Source: Clostridiales bacterium (lineage in GTDB: Bacteria; Bacillota; Clostridia; Christensenellales; UBA1242). From it: a stretch of DNA of 64,000 nt. Shown in pieces: positions 53,077 through 62,838 of the stretch (within the stretch, counting starts at the first letter, position 1; every line of letters starts with the position of its first letter). The stretch lies in assembly GCA_003522085.1 (NCBI GenBank), contig DPGI01000004.1:62001-126000 (forward strand), written 5' to 3'. Below the pieces are notes generated by a model. That model was not told the DNA's origin, searched no databases, and saw nothing but the letters and a program-made list of their open reading frames with translations. The translations under genes and the position numbers were made by a program.

Positions 53077-54490
53077 AAGCGTTGAAAAACGAATCGAAGC
53101 GCTAAAAAGTCAACTAAACTTTTCAAGCGATGTTGCAAGCAGGATATTGGAAGTTGGTTCCACAAAAGTGGGGCTAGTTTATCTTAAAAGCATGATTGAT
53201 GAAACGTTGTTTGTTAAGGGGATATGTGACCCGATTTCAATCGCGCCAAACATTTCGATAAAACTTTTATCCAGCGAAATTATAAAGACCGCAGAAGTTG
53301 AACAAATAAGCCCAAAGGGCGCGGCGCAAAAGGTGCTTAACGGAAGTGTAGTTATATTTTTGGAAGGGGAAAAGCAAATTGCTGCAGTGGACATACAAAA
53401 ATTTCCGTCGCGAATGCCGTCCGAGCCGCCTACATCGTCGGTCATACAGGGTCCACGCGAAGGATTCACCGAAGATATAAAAACCAACATCACACTCATT
53501 CGCCGCCGCTTTTACAGCAAAAATTTGGTGCTTAAACAAATGAGCGTAGGCAAATATTCGGGCACAAAAGTTGTTATTGCATTCATCAAAGGCGTTGCAA
53601 ACAAAGATGTGGTCAAAGAAGTTGAATCGCGCCTAAAAAAGATTGATGTCGACGGCGTCGTTGATTCGCACTACATATTAAAATATCTAGAAAAAAACCC
53701 GGATTCACTTTTTAAGCAGGTCGGAAACATTGAAAAACCGGATGTTGTCGCGGCAAAAATGCTTGAAGGAAGAGTCGCGATTATCGTTGATGGATCACCC
53801 ATGGTTTTAACTGTTCCATTCGTGTTTTTGGAAGAATTGCAGTCGTCAAACGACTATTACAACAACCATATTTATTCTTCGTTTATAAGAATCGTGCGTG
53901 TGATTGGAATGCTGATTGCAGTGGTTGTGCCAAGTGTTTATATCGCGTTGAGAGTCCATCATCAAAATGTCATTCCAATCAAGTTTTTAATCACTATCAC
54001 AAATTCGACAAAAGGTCTGCCATTTACACCATTTTTGGAGATGCTTTTTATCGCTCTTTTGTTTCAAATTTTGTATGAAGTTTCGTTGCGTTTGCCAAGC
54101 TATTTGGGACTTGCAACGAGCATCGTCGGTGCGCTAATTTTGGGTGACACCGGAGTTAAAGCGGGATTGCTTTCGCCACCCGGCGTTATTATTATCGCAC
54201 TTGCAAAAATTGCTCTTTACACCGTTCCAGAACAGGCCTATCAACTCACAATTTTGCAATATTTGTTTTTGATTGTGGGAGGCTCGATGGGCATGCTTGG
54301 AATTATTGGGCTGTTTTTATATTTAATAATATATTTGTGTTCAATAGATTCCTATGGCGCGCCATACTTGGCTCCTTTTTCTCCAAAAGTGAACAACGAC
54401 CTAAAAGATGCGATAATAATGAGTGCGACCTTCAACATGAAAACAAGACCAAAATCGTTTAGCAACAAAAATTTGACGAGGCAAAAATGA
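53066..54490 (+). CDS. gerA: GerA-family germination receptor subunit A
   Basis: 474 residues from ATG 53066; an ATG at 53057 has no proper site, whereas AAAGGA is 8 bases ahead of 53066. GerA-type A subunits form part of the nutrient receptor in the inner membrane of the spore. The N-terminal soluble domain (1-260, including GPREGFTEDIKTNITLIRRR, the family hallmark) is followed by about five membrane helices (IRVIGMLIAVVVPSVYIALR; MLFIALLFQILYEVSLRLPS and on). It overlaps the next gene by ATGA, giving an A-B-C operon. The gene supports the view that the organism makes spores. Its own start codon lies in a terminator hairpin. Confidence 0.92.
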   Translation: MLFLSVEKRIEALKSQLNFSSDVASRILEVGSTKVGLVYLKSMIDETLFVKGICDPISIAPNISIKLLSSEIIKTAEVEQISPKGAAQKVLNGSVVIFLEGEKQIAAVDIQKFPSRMPSEPPTSSVIQGPREGFTEDIKTNITLIRRRFYSKNLVLKQMSVGKYSGTKVVIAFIKGVANKDVVKEVESRLKKIDVDGVVDSHYILKYLEKNPDSLFKQVGNIEKPDVVAAKMLEGRVAIIVDGSPMVLTVPFVFLEELQSSNDYYNNHIYSSFIRIVRVIGMLIAVVVPSVYIALRVHHQNVIPIKFLITITNSTKGLPFTPFLEMLFIALLFQILYEVSLRLPSYLGLATSIVGALILGDTGVKAGLLSPPGVIIIALAKIALYTVPEQAYQLTILQYLFLIVGGSMGMLGIIGLFLYLIIYLCSIDSYGAPYLAPFSPKVNNDLKDAIIMSATFNMKTRPKSFSNKNLTRQK

Positions 54491-55569
54491 AAGAGACGAT
54501 TTCTACAAGACAAACCGCAATTATATCTGCGTTGCTTATTTTTGCAAACAAATTGTTGGTTTTGCCATCACTGCTTTATGAGCGCAGCAAAGCTGACGGC
54601 TTTTTTGCTATTCTAATTTTGCTGGCGCTTGAAATGTTGCTGCTTTTTATGTTTTTAAAAGTTAAAAACGCTTATCCAAATCTTTCATTTTATGAACTTA
54701 TCAAACAAAAACTAGGCGTTGTTTTTGCTAAGTTTTTTTTCGTTTTACTGATGGTTTACTTTTTCTTTAAAGCGTTATTGCTTTTTAATGTGACATTTAT
54801 GTATTTGCACATTCAAGTGTATTTAGACGCGACTTATTATCTTTTCATGTTTGCGTTTTTGTTTGTGATGACAACTTCGGCTTTGCGCGGGCTGCGACCA
54901 CTTGCAAGGGGAGCGGAATTTGTATTTTCTTTTATTGTGGCAAGTTTGCTGTTTTGCCTGTTTTTATCCTTCTTTAACTTTAAAAGTTTCCCAATCTTTT
55001 TTGAGCAAAAATTTGGCAATGTTTTAAACTCTTCGTGGCATACGGCATGCTGCTGTGGCGATGTTTTAGTGCTTTTCGTGATTATGGACAAAATCGAACT
55101 GCGTAAAGGACTCAACAAAAAAGTTTTGATTTATTCAGGGCTGAGTTGCTTGATTGTGCTTTTGGTGTTTTTCATGTTTTACAGTATATTTGGTGTGACA
55201 AGTTTTATTCACAACAACGCGCTGTCGGACATTATCACATTTTCTTATAGATTTTTGGATCTCGGCAGGCTTGACCTTGTTGCGATTATAGCCAATGCGT
55301 TTTTGTCATTTCTGCAACTCAGCATTTACGCTTATATGCTTATGGTTTGCTTTAAGCAGGTTTTTACAAAAATTACCGATGTGTATATAGCAACTTTTTA
55401 CAATTTACTTTTTACAATTATTATGATTTCAGCGGCAATAAATTATGTCTCTGTAATTTTTTTGGCGCAAAATGTGTTCTCACTTGCAGCGCCTTTTATC
55501 CATTTTATCGTGCCTGCCATTTTGTTTGTGTGTGCCCTTAAAGCAGCTAAAAGGAAGGAGGGAACATGA
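54487..55569 (+). CDS. gerB: GerB-family germination receptor subunit (APC-type)
   Basis: 360 residues, coupled to gerA by ATGA. Ten membrane helices of the amino-acid/polyamine transporter fold are visible from the first (RQTAIISALLIFANKLLVLP) to the last (IHFIVPAILFVCALKAAKRK). B subunits bind the germinant in the membrane and may form the channel. Length is typical (360-370). The stop overlaps the gerC start. Confidence 0.9.
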   Translation: MKETISTRQTAIISALLIFANKLLVLPSLLYERSKADGFFAILILLALEMLLLFMFLKVKNAYPNLSFYELIKQKLGVVFAKFFFVLLMVYFFFKALLLFNVTFMYLHIQVYLDATYYLFMFAFLFVMTTSALRGLRPLARGAEFVFSFIVASLLFCLFLSFFNFKSFPIFFEQKFGNVLNSSWHTACCCGDVLVLFVIMDKIELRKGLNKKVLIYSGLSCLIVLLVFFMFYSIFGVTSFIHNNALSDIITFSYRFLDLGRLDLVAIIANAFLSFLQLSIYAYMLMVCFKQVFTKITDVYIATFYNLLFTIIMISAAINYVSVIFLAQNVFSLAAPFIHFIVPAILFVCALKAAKRKEGT

Positions 55570-56867
55570 AGCGTTTTTGGACTATTATAAAGAAAACGCC
55601 ATCACTTTTTGCGCTTGTCTTCATTGGACTTGTCTTTTTTCCTGCCGCACTTGCATCGCCGCCTGAAAGTTTAACACACTCTATTGTTACGGCTATTGGA
55701 ATTGACAAAGAAGACGACCAATACGAAGTTACACTGCTTGCGTTTTTGTCATATCCAAACCAATCATATCTTGAAAAATACGAAACTTTCACAAGCACAG
55801 GCTCGACGCTTAGCGAAGCTTTTTCGACCGCGGGCATGCAAATTGGCAAAAAAATCTCACTTTTTCACACAAGTACCGCTATTGTAAGCGAAAAAATGCT
55901 TGAAGGCGAAGATATTGCGCCAACGCTTGACTATTTGGTGAGAGTGGCATCTTTGCCACAAAGTTGCTTGCTTGTTGCAACAAATCAAAAGTCAAAAACC
56001 TTTTTGGACTTTATTCAAAAACTAGATGCAAAATCAGATATAAATCTGGAAGAAATCGGATTTTACACTTCAAATTATATAAGTTGGAGAGACACGACTA
56101 TCAATTCGTTTTTGCAAGGTTATTATTCGCCAAGCAAGTGCTCGGCAATCAATTATTTGCCTCTCACAGGTGGAGATGTCAACGGCATTGCCATTGACGA
56201 AATTCCAGATGAGGCGTCGGGCTCGGGACAAACGGGCGGGGAAAGTGAATCATCGGCTGCAAGTCAAGGCGTTGGCGGTGAAAGCGGTCAGTCGGACACT
56301 CCCGGTTCAAGCAAAGGCGAAAAATACGAACTTATAAACGATCAAAGTGAAATGATTTTGAAAAATGGAAGAAAGCAAAAATTGCTTACAAATCAAATTG
56401 TGCATGGGCTTAACTGGTTTAATTCAAAAGCAAATGAGCAGTTGATTATTTTAGATGATTTTAATGATGCAAACTTTTCAGACGCAAAACTTGTTTATAA
56501 GGTTGCAAGCAAGCAAATCAGACAAAAGGCGGAGTTTGAAGACGGCTATCCAGTTCTTTTGACAAACATTAGAGTTTTTGTTTCGCTTAACGAAATAAAT
56601 GGCGACAAAAACGACCTTTCAAATCATTATGAATCAAATTATATCAGTCCAGAAGTCAGAAGCAGGGCGGAGGAGTTTGTTAAAAAACAAATATCTGAGT
56701 CACTTGAAGTTTTAAAACAAGAAAAATCAGACGTATTAAACTTTTATGATAAATTTTTCAAGTCAAAGCGCTCGCAAACTAAAAAGTTTGTATCAAATTT
56801 AGATAGTGAGGAAGACTTTTTGGAAAATATTGTGTTTAAAGTGATTGTAAATGTCTATCCAAGTTAA
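55566..56867 (+). CDS. gerC: GerC-family germination receptor subunit, no lipobox
   Basis: 433 residues, coupled to gerB by ATGA. The family's domain structure is recognisable: THSIVTAIGIDKEDDQYEVT, FHTSTAIVSEKMLEGEDIAP and a C-terminal domain (NIRVFVSLNEINGDKN, EEFVKKQISESLEVLKQEKS). GerC proteins are normally lipoproteins with a Cys after the signal peptide; here the segment FPAALASPPESLTHS has no Cys, so the protein would be cleaved or simply anchored by its N-terminal helix. A Ser/Gly-rich linker (about residues 217-251) is inserted in the middle. Both traits are unusual. Confidence 0.88.
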   Translation: MKRFWTIIKKTPSLFALVFIGLVFFPAALASPPESLTHSIVTAIGIDKEDDQYEVTLLAFLSYPNQSYLEKYETFTSTGSTLSEAFSTAGMQIGKKISLFHTSTAIVSEKMLEGEDIAPTLDYLVRVASLPQSCLLVATNQKSKTFLDFIQKLDAKSDINLEEIGFYTSNYISWRDTTINSFLQGYYSPSKCSAINYLPLTGGDVNGIAIDEIPDEASGSGQTGGESESSAASQGVGGESGQSDTPGSSKGEKYELINDQSEMILKNGRKQKLLTNQIVHGLNWFNSKANEQLIILDDFNDANFSDAKLVYKVASKQIRQKAEFEDGYPVLLTNIRVFVSLNEINGDKNDLSNHYESNYISPEVRSRAEEFVKKQISESLEVLKQEKSDVLNFYDKFFKSKRSQTKKFVSNLDSEEDFLENIVFKVIVNVYPS

Positions 56868-56996
56868 GATTATTTGAAAATGTGCTGGGCTGGTCGCATA
56901 AAATATTTATTGTATTCTATTGGCTGTCATGTGCATAATAATGACAACATCCACTAACAAAAAGTAAATAGTGCTGTAGGTTTAGTATTAAATTTG

Positions 56997-57025
56997 TTGG
57001 AAAAATTTTATTTATATGATAAAAT
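56997..57025 (+). promoter_or_regulatory. ftsH promoter
   Basis: TTGGAA (56997-57002), 17 bases, TAAAAT (57020-57025); RNA starts near 57032. Confidence 0.7.
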
Positions 57026-57053
57026 AAACACGTATATATTGGAGGTTACTGAC

Positions 57054-59360
57054 TTGGAAGAGAAAAAAAGTGGATTTAAGTTTTCTTATCTCATTCTTTT
57101 GCTGGTAGTTGTATTGCTGGTATGTTTGATGTTTGTTGATACAACAAATCCTGGCAAGCAAATTAAACTAAGCGATGTTGACCAACTTATTGCCGGAACA
57201 TATTCCGACGAAGACAGCGGCGCGGCAAATTTGCAGATGAGTGAACTTTATTACAAAGATGGAGTGGGCTATATCATCGTTGTTGGCAGTCAAAACGAAA
57301 AATCTTTCCCTCAAAATGCGGATTATTATTTTGAATATTCCTCATCGGCAGAGATTGCTTCTGTCATATCAAAAATTGACGCGAGAGTGGCAGCTGCTCC
57401 AGAAGTAAAAATTGCATATTCAACAAACAAGCCAAGCAACAACTGGTTCTTGACTTATTTGCCAACGCTTTTGATTATTGTGTTTGGTGGGGTGATGGTT
57501 TACACATTCTATCGCATGATGACAAATTCAAACAAAAGTGCTATGAGTTTTGGCAAAACAAGGGCGAAAGCATATGCAAACACAAAGGTTAAATTTGACG
57601 ACATTGCCGGCGCTGATGAAGAAAAAGCAGAACTTGAAGAAATCGTTGAGTTCTTAAAAAATCCTAAAAAATTTACCGATCTTGGAGCAAGAATTCCAAA
57701 AGGTATTTTGCTTGTGGGAAATCCAGGAACAGGAAAGACTTTGCTTGCCCGTGCCGTTGCCGGCGAAAGCAATGTTCCATTCATTTCAATCTCGGGTTCA
57801 GATTTTGTTGAAATGTTTGTAGGTGTGGGAGCATCGCGTGTGAGAGATTTGTTTGAACAAGCAAAGAAAAACAAACCTTGCATCGTTTTTATCGACGAAA
57901 TTGATGCTGTCGGACGTCAACGCGGGGCAGGCCTTGGCGGCGGAAACGACGAACGCGAACAAACACTTAATCAATTACTTGTTGAAATGGACGGCTTTGA
58001 ACCAAACGAAGGAATTATCGTTCTTGCTGCTACAAACAGAAGTGACGTTTTAGACCCAGCGCTTTTAAGACCTGGCAGATTTGACAGACAAATTTATGTT
58101 CATGTTCCTGACGTTAGGGGAAGAGAAGGAATCTTAAAGATTCATGCTAGAAACAAACCTATCGATGATTCAGTTGACTTTAAAACGCTTGCTAGAATCA
58201 CAGCTGGCTTTACTGGTGCTGACATTGAAAATATGCTTAACGAAGCAGCAATCTTGGCTGCAAGAGCAAACAGACCTACAATCATCATGACCGACATTAC
58301 TGAAGGTATCAACAAAGTTTTGATGGGACCTCAAAAGAAATCAAAACTTGTCACCGAAAAAGACAAACTTATCACTGCTTATCACGAATCTGGCCACGCA
58401 ATATTGGCTAAGAAACTTGCAAATTGTGATGATGTTCAAGAAGTTTCAATCATTCCTCGTGGAATGGCTGGCGGCTATACAATGTCGCGTCCTGAAAACG
58501 ACAATTCATTTGCAAGCTACAACAAACTTATGGACGATATCGCTATGAGTATGGGCGGCAGAATTGCCGAAGAAGTTGTGTTTGGCGAAATCACAACGGG
58601 TGCTTCAAGTGACCTTCAACATGCGACAAAAGTTGCCCATCACATGGTTTTTGATTGGGGCATGAGCAAAACTTTGGGCTTTATGACACTTTCATCACAA
58701 GAAACAATCTTTGTTGGGAGAGATTATCAAACAAAAAATGAATTTTCTGAAAAACTTGCGGCTGAAGCTGACGATGAAGTAAGAAGCATTTTGGCTGAAA
58801 ACTATGAAAGAGCAAAGAAAATCATCATTGAAAACAGACCAATCTTAGAAGAAATGGCTAAACTTTTGCTTGAAAGAGAAACAATTTACAAAGAAGAAGT
58901 AGACATGATTATGGACGGCAAAAAGACCGAAGAAATTGTTAAGTTTATGAACAAACGCGATAAAGCGGAAAAGGCAAAAGAAGCAAAAATCGTTGCTAAA
59001 AACCAAGCAAACAAAAAACTTGAAGACTATAAAAACAAAGTTGAAGAAGGCAAAAAATTGCTTGAAAACGGAGTTATTTCAAAAGAAGAATATGAAATGA
59101 TTGTTTCCGAATATGAAAAGCAAGCTAAGGCTATTGAAGAGAGTAAAAAAAGCGCACAAAAACCGGCAGTTAAGGCGGTAAAAGCACAAGTGAAGACAGA
59201 AGAAAAGGCACAAGTGGAGGGCGAAGAAAAAGCACAAGAAGTTGAAGAGACTAAAAAGCCTAAAAGAGTGCGCGCATCTCGCAGCGAAAAGACTGAAGAG
59301 ACTACTCCAAAGAAATCAAGAAAAACAACAAAGAATGACACAGAAGACAAAGGAGAATAA
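57054..59360 (+). CDS. ftsH: ATP-dependent zinc metalloprotease FtsH
   Basis: 768 residues. Start at TTG 57054 ([15 protein letters not shown]), 9 bases after GGAGGT; an upstream in-frame TTG at 56994 would lie on the promoter. FtsH degrades misfolded membrane and regulatory proteins. Two N-terminal membrane helices (about 10-30 and 130-150) flank a short outer domain; the AAA+ module has Walker A GNPGTGKT (near 222), Walker [10 protein letters not shown] and SRH; the protease has the zinc site HESGH (near 443). The C-terminal tail (about 640-768) is a Lys/Glu coiled coil with an Ala/Lys/Glu-rich end ([20 protein letters not shown]), longer than usual. It probably shares the transcript with the next gene. 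Confidence 0.96.
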   Translation: MEEKKSGFKFSYLILLLVVVLLVCLMFVDTTNPGKQIKLSDVDQLIAGTYSDEDSGAANLQMSELYYKDGVGYIIVVGSQNEKSFPQNADYYFEYSSSAEIASVISKIDARVAAAPEVKIAYSTNKPSNNWFLTYLPTLLIIVFGGVMVYTFYRMMTNSNKSAMSFGKTRAKAYANTKVKFDDIAGADEEKAELEEIVEFLKNPKKFTDLGARIPKGILLVGNPGTGKTLLARAVAGESNVPFISISGSDFVEMFVGVGASRVRDLFEQAKKNKPCIVFIDEIDAVGRQRGAGLGGGNDEREQTLNQLLVEMDGFEPNEGIIVLAATNRSDVLDPALLRPGRFDRQIYVHVPDVRGREGILKIHARNKPIDDSVDFKTLARITAGFTGADIENMLNEAAILAARANRPTIIMTDITEGINKVLMGPQKKSKLVTEKDKLITAYHESGHAILAKKLANCDDVQEVSIIPRGMAGGYTMSRPENDNSFASYNKLMDDIAMSMGGRIAEEVVFGEITTGASSDLQHATKVAHHMVFDWGMSKTLGFMTLSSQETIFVGRDYQTKNEFSEKLAAEADDEVRSILAENYERAKKIIIENRPILEEMAKLLLERETIYKEEVDMIMDGKKTEEIVKFMNKRDKAEKAKEAKIVAKNQANKKLEDYKNKVEEGKKLLENGVISKEEYEMIVSEYEKQAKAIEESKKSAQKPAVKAVKAQVKTEEKAQVEGEEKAQEVEETKKPKRVRASRSEKTEETTPKKSRKTTKNDTEDKGE

Positions 59361-59362
59361 TC

Positions 59363-60004
59363 ATGGCAAACGAAGAACTTATGCTTGACCATGAAATGGT
59401 CAAGAGAAAGAAAAAGGCCGGAAAAATCACAGCATTGATTGCTCTTGTTTTGACCGCAGTGCTGGCAGTTCTTATCATAATTGCGGCTTGTGTTCCAGTT
59501 AATCTCAAACCAAATATTGATGCACCAGACCGAATCGCAGTTTACAACCAAACTGCTCGTTATGGCGAATTTGAAAAGGATAGAGACCAATACAACTCTT
59601 TTATGGAAAAATTCAACAATATGTATGATGCTTCTTATCTTGTTTCACTTTTCAGTGGCAGACTTGGATCATACAATGTTGAAGGTCAAAAAGAAAACGT
59701 GCTTTTAAGCAAAGTTATGAGTGACGAGCTTCAAAAAGGTTATTATGTTGAATTTAAATATGATCAACCACAAACATTAAAAAATCAAGATGGCTCAATT
59801 CATTACAGCATTTATGCCTCAAATGAAACACTCACATACACTTCAGTTTACTTTGCAATTTCAGAAACAGATAGACTTAACACTTTGAACATTTATATTC
59901 CAGTTAAGTATCGTTCAAAATCTGACACATATGCTTTGCACATTTCGCAAAAAGCAAACACTCACGACATTTTTGAGCATATTACAGACTATAAAACATT
60001 TTAA
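59363..60004 (+). CDS. Membrane-anchored protein of unknown function
   Basis: 213 residues, AAGGAG site, starting 2 bases after the ftsH stop, so translation is coupled. The N-terminus is a basic segment then a membrane helix (ALIALVLTAVLAVLIIIAAC). The rest is extracytoplasmic and strand-rich, with the long Tyr-containing stretch GKLGSYNVEGQKENVLLSKV-like region and ESDRLNTLNIYIPVKYRSKS near the end. No family is recognised. The tight link suggests a partner or substrate of FtsH. Confidence 0.7.
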   Translation: MANEELMLDHEMVKRKKKAGKITALIALVLTAVLAVLIIIAACVPVNLKPNIDAPDRIAVYNQTARYGEFEKDRDQYNSFMEKFNNMYDASYLVSLFSGRLGSYNVEGQKENVLLSKVMSDELQKGYYVEFKYDQPQTLKNQDGSIHYSIYASNETLTYTSVYFAISETDRLNTLNIYIPVKYRSKSDTYALHISQKANTHDIFEHITDYKTF

Positions 60005-60035
60005 TTAAATATTTTTAAATAGTTTAACAAAACAT

Positions 60036-60068
60036 TAAAAAACACCCAGCAGGGTGTTTTTTTGTGGT
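60036..60068 (+). terminator. Terminator after the ftsH unit
   Basis: AAACACCC pairs with GGGTGTTT around AGCA, with a T run after it. Confidence 0.9.
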
Positions 60069-60139
60069 GCGGCGGGGATTGCCAATCATTAAAAAGACGG
60101 CTTGCAGGGAGCGCTTGTAGTTTTGTAATAAGACTTGGT

Positions 60140-60213
60140 GGGTTGACAGCAGGTTGGCTGTGGGCTGACAGCGGACTTAAAGTGGACTTGCGGCAGGCTG
60201 ATGGCGGGCTGGG
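60140..60213. repeat. Degenerate 22-base tandem repeat
   Basis: Three units of 22 bases begin GGGTTGACAGCAGG (60140), GGGCTGACAGCGGA (60162) and GGACTTGCGGCAGG (60184), with the start of a fourth (GGGCTGGG, 60206). Confidence 0.5.
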
Positions 60214-60326
60214 AAAAATTTTGCATAAACAAAAGATTTTATCAATGGCAGGCGCTGAAATTTGCCTGCAAAATCGGCTTAATTTATGAGATAGGCAAAG
60301 ATGACAAAAACTTACCCACAAAACAA

Positions 60327-60353
60327 AAGAACGGGTTAATTTGACCCGTTCTT
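60327..60353 (-). terminator. Terminator of the P-type ATPase gene
   Basis: AAGAACGGGT (60327-60336) pairs with ACCCGTTCTT (60344-60353), 10 bases perfect; the minus-strand T run after it is interrupted. Confidence 0.75.
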
Positions 60354-60357
60354 CGCG

Positions 60358-62748
60358 TTATTTTTTAGCATCTTTGCTTTTCTTTTTGAATTTTATTGGT
60401 ATTTTTCTTGTAATGATTGCGTAAGTCGTAAGCATAAGTGCAACACAACCCATAATTGAGAAGAAGTAAACCAGCACATTGTTTGTAAAATCCGTCATTG
60501 TGAAAAATCCTGGCATAACAGTTATTGCGATTATTAAGCATACAAGCGAAAGTATTGTAGTTATCGCTTTTAACTTTGTTGGAGGAAAGCACAGCCACAC
60601 CAAATTCAAGAATCCAGTAAATGTGAAAACCAGTGTGATGAGTGTGTCATATTCGGTTGAGCTAAGCAAGTTGAAGTATTCTGAGTTTATTATAATCACG
60701 GTAAAAACAGATGCAAAAAGTGTAAAGGCAAGTGGAATGGATTTCTTTAAAACCTGCGGGATAAAATCACCTTTGATTAAATCTGTATTTGGCTGGAATG
60801 TCAAGATGAATGATGGAATTCCGATAACAAATAGTTCAAGCAAAAACAGTTGTCTTGGCACGCAAGGATATGGGACAATCATCATAATTGTCAGCGTGCA
60901 CATCACAAGTGTGAAAAGCGTTTTCATTAAAAACAGGACTGATGCATTTTGAACGTTGTTTACGACCTGTCTTCCTTCTTTTACAACACTTGGAAGGGAA
61001 GTGAAGTTTGAGTCAAGCAGCACAAGATTTGAAATATTGCGGGCTACTTCGCTTCCGTCCGCCATAGCGATTGAGCAGTCAGCTTCTTTTAAAGCGAGTG
61101 TATCGTTTACACCGTCGCCGGTCATAGCGACGACCTTTCCATTCTTTTTAAGTGTTTTTACGATTACATATTTTTGTTCTGGCGACACTCTTCCAAAGAC
61201 TGTAAAATCGGCTGCGATTTTTTCGACTTCTTCAAGTGACATGCCTTCAAGCGAGATGTATTTGTCATAGTTTTCAACGCCGACGCGCTGTGCAATTTTT
61301 GAAACGGTGAGGGGATCGTCGCCCGAAATGATTTTGATTTCAACTTCGTTTTCTTTAAACCATCTAATCGTTTCGATTGCATTTTCTCTGATGTGGTCTT
61401 CAAGCACAAACAAAGCCAAAGTTTCGCCTTCTTTTGCACCTTCGTCTTCATTGAATGGCGAGTTCGTTTCGGTGAGCGCAATCACGCGATAGCCGTTTTC
61501 CATTGCTTCGTTAAGCAATTTTTTGTTTTCATCACTCAAGTGTGCTTTTACAAAAGTTGGTGCGCCAAGATAATAAGTTTTTCCATTTTTAAATGTTGTT
61601 GCAGAAAATTTTCGCTGTGAAGAAAATTCAAGATTTTGTTCGAGTTTCATATCGGATTTTGCTCCGAATTTTTTTAGCAGTGCTGTTGATGTCGCGTTTT
61701 GTGTTCTTTGTGATCCTAAAATGTTTGAAACAATTTTGTCGACTGTGGTTTTGTGTTTTTTTGATGTATAAATCACATCTTTAACATTCATTGTCCCGTC
61801 GGTGATTGTTCCTGTTTTGTCAAGGCAAAGCACGTTGCTTCGCGAAAGCATTTCGATTGAATAAATGTCTTTTACGAGTGTCTTTTTTCGGCCAAGTTTA
61901 ACAACGCCAACCGAAAGTGAAATTGTTATCAGCAGAAACATTCCTGCTGGAATCATTCCTGTTATCGCGCCAGCTGAGCTTGTGACTGCTTCTTCAATTG
62001 TGTTTGGAAGAAGATAATATTCTTTTATAACAGTCAAAATTGCAAGCGGGATAAGCGCGATTCCAATGTATCTGATAAGTTTTGTAATGTCTTTAAACAA
62101 ACTTGAATGTGGGGCTTTAAACTCTTTTGCTTTTGATGCAATGGTTTGAATATAGTTGTCTTTGCCTACTTTTTCTACTTTTGCATAACATGCTCCGGAC
62201 ACAAGGAAACTTCCAGAAAGAAGCGTTTCGCCAATGCACTTTTTTACGGGTAGACTTTCGCCGGTAAGCAAACTTTCGTTGACTTCAACCACGCCGTCCA
62301 TAATTATGCAGTCAGATGGAACTTGGTCGCCGTTTGAAAGCAGCACGATGTCGTCAAGCAGCAATTTGTCTGCTGAAAGTTCGATTTGTTTGCCTTCGCG
62401 GATAACCTTGACTTGTGGCAGCGCTACCAGCGACAGTTTTTGAACGGTATGTTTTGCGCGACATTCTTGTATAATAGCGATTGAAGTGTTAAGCACAATA
62501 ACGATTAAAAACAACAAATCTTTGTATGAACCAACGGCAATCAGCGCTATGGCAATAATAAGCCAAATAAGGTTGAAAAATGTGCAAGTGTTTTTGAGTA
62601 TTATTGCAGTGTAGGTTTTGGTTGATCTTACTTTTGAATCGTTTATAAGCCCGTGCATAGAACGCTCAGCAACCTGTTCAGCGCTAAGCCCGTTACAAAT
62701 ATTGGGGGTGTATCTTTCTAAAACAAAATCTTTTTTATTCTTTTTCAT
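60358..62748 (-). CDS. P-type cation-transporting ATPase
   Basis: 796 residues; ATG 62748 (MKKNKKDFVLERYTPNICNG) is chosen since an in-frame ATG 17 codons earlier lies upstream of the -10 box. The core motifs are complete: TGES in NESLLTGESLPVKK, DKTGT with Asp310 (CLDKTGTITDG), and TGDGVND. About eight to ten membrane helices are present: two near 60-110, two near 250-300 and the rest after 650. No N-terminal metal-binding domain is present and no CPx motif is seen, so it is not a heavy-metal pump. The GLSAEQVAERSMHGLIND start resembles the CtpE-like group (calcium or similar cation). The substrate is not certain. Confidence 0.88.
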   Translation of the reverse strand: MKKNKKDFVLERYTPNICNGLSAEQVAERSMHGLINDSKVRSTKTYTAIILKNTCTFFNLIWLIIAIALIAVGSYKDLLFLIVIVLNTSIAIIQECRAKHTVQKLSLVALPQVKVIREGKQIELSADKLLLDDIVLLSNGDQVPSDCIIMDGVVEVNESLLTGESLPVKKCIGETLLSGSFLVSGACYAKVEKVGKDNYIQTIASKAKEFKAPHSSLFKDITKLIRYIGIALIPLAILTVIKEYYLLPNTIEEAVTSSAGAITGMIPAGMFLLITISLSVGVVKLGRKKTLVKDIYSIEMLSRSNVLCLDKTGTITDGTMNVKDVIYTSKKHKTTVDKIVSNILGSQRTQNATSTALLKKFGAKSDMKLEQNLEFSSQRKFSATTFKNGKTYYLGAPTFVKAHLSDENKKLLNEAMENGYRVIALTETNSPFNEDEGAKEGETLALFVLEDHIRENAIETIRWFKENEVEIKIISGDDPLTVSKIAQRVGVENYDKYISLEGMSLEEVEKIAADFTVFGRVSPEQKYVIVKTLKKNGKVVAMTGDGVNDTLALKEADCSIAMADGSEVARNISNLVLLDSNFTSLPSVVKEGRQVVNNVQNASVLFLMKTLFTLVMCTLTIMMIVPYPCVPRQLFLLELFVIGIPSFILTFQPNTDLIKGDFIPQVLKKSIPLAFTLFASVFTVIIINSEYFNLLSSTEYDTLITLVFTFTGFLNLVWLCFPPTKLKAITTILSLVCLIIAITVMPGFFTMTDFTNNVLVYFFSIMGCVALMLTTYAIITRKIPIKFKKKSKDAKK

Positions 62749-62755
62749 TTGTATA

Positions 62756-62761
62756 ATTATA
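62756..62761 (-). promoter_or_regulatory. -10 box of the P-type ATPase gene (leaderless start)
   Basis: Minus-strand TATAAT (62761-62756) followed by seven bases and the ATG; no ribosome binding site. A TTGACT about 19 bases upstream may be the -35 box. Confidence 0.6.
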
Positions 62762-62803
62762 TTACAAAAATACATACAATAAGTCAAATAAATTGGCATT
62801 TGC

Positions 62804-62832
62804 TTGACAAAAACTTTGGATTATTATACGAT
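62804..62832 (+). promoter_or_regulatory. Promoter of the CCA-adding enzyme gene (leaderless start)
   Basis: TTGACA (62804-62809), 17 bases, TACGAT (62827-62832); the ATG begins six bases later. Confidence 0.75.
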
Positions 62833-62838
62833 TGAAAC

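Larger units (their letters stand above)
60005..60357. other. Intergenic region with G-rich repeats
   Basis: Contains a terminator for the previous gene (60036-60068), a GC-rich patch with degenerate 22-base tandem repeats (60140-60213), a hairpin GCAGGC/GCCTGC (60247-60269) and a terminator for the minus-strand ATPase gene (60327-60353). No protein gene is apparent. Confidence 0.6.

Noticed and set aside
60062..60289. Open frame over the G-rich repeats
   Set aside because: No start signal, low complexity and lies between two terminators.
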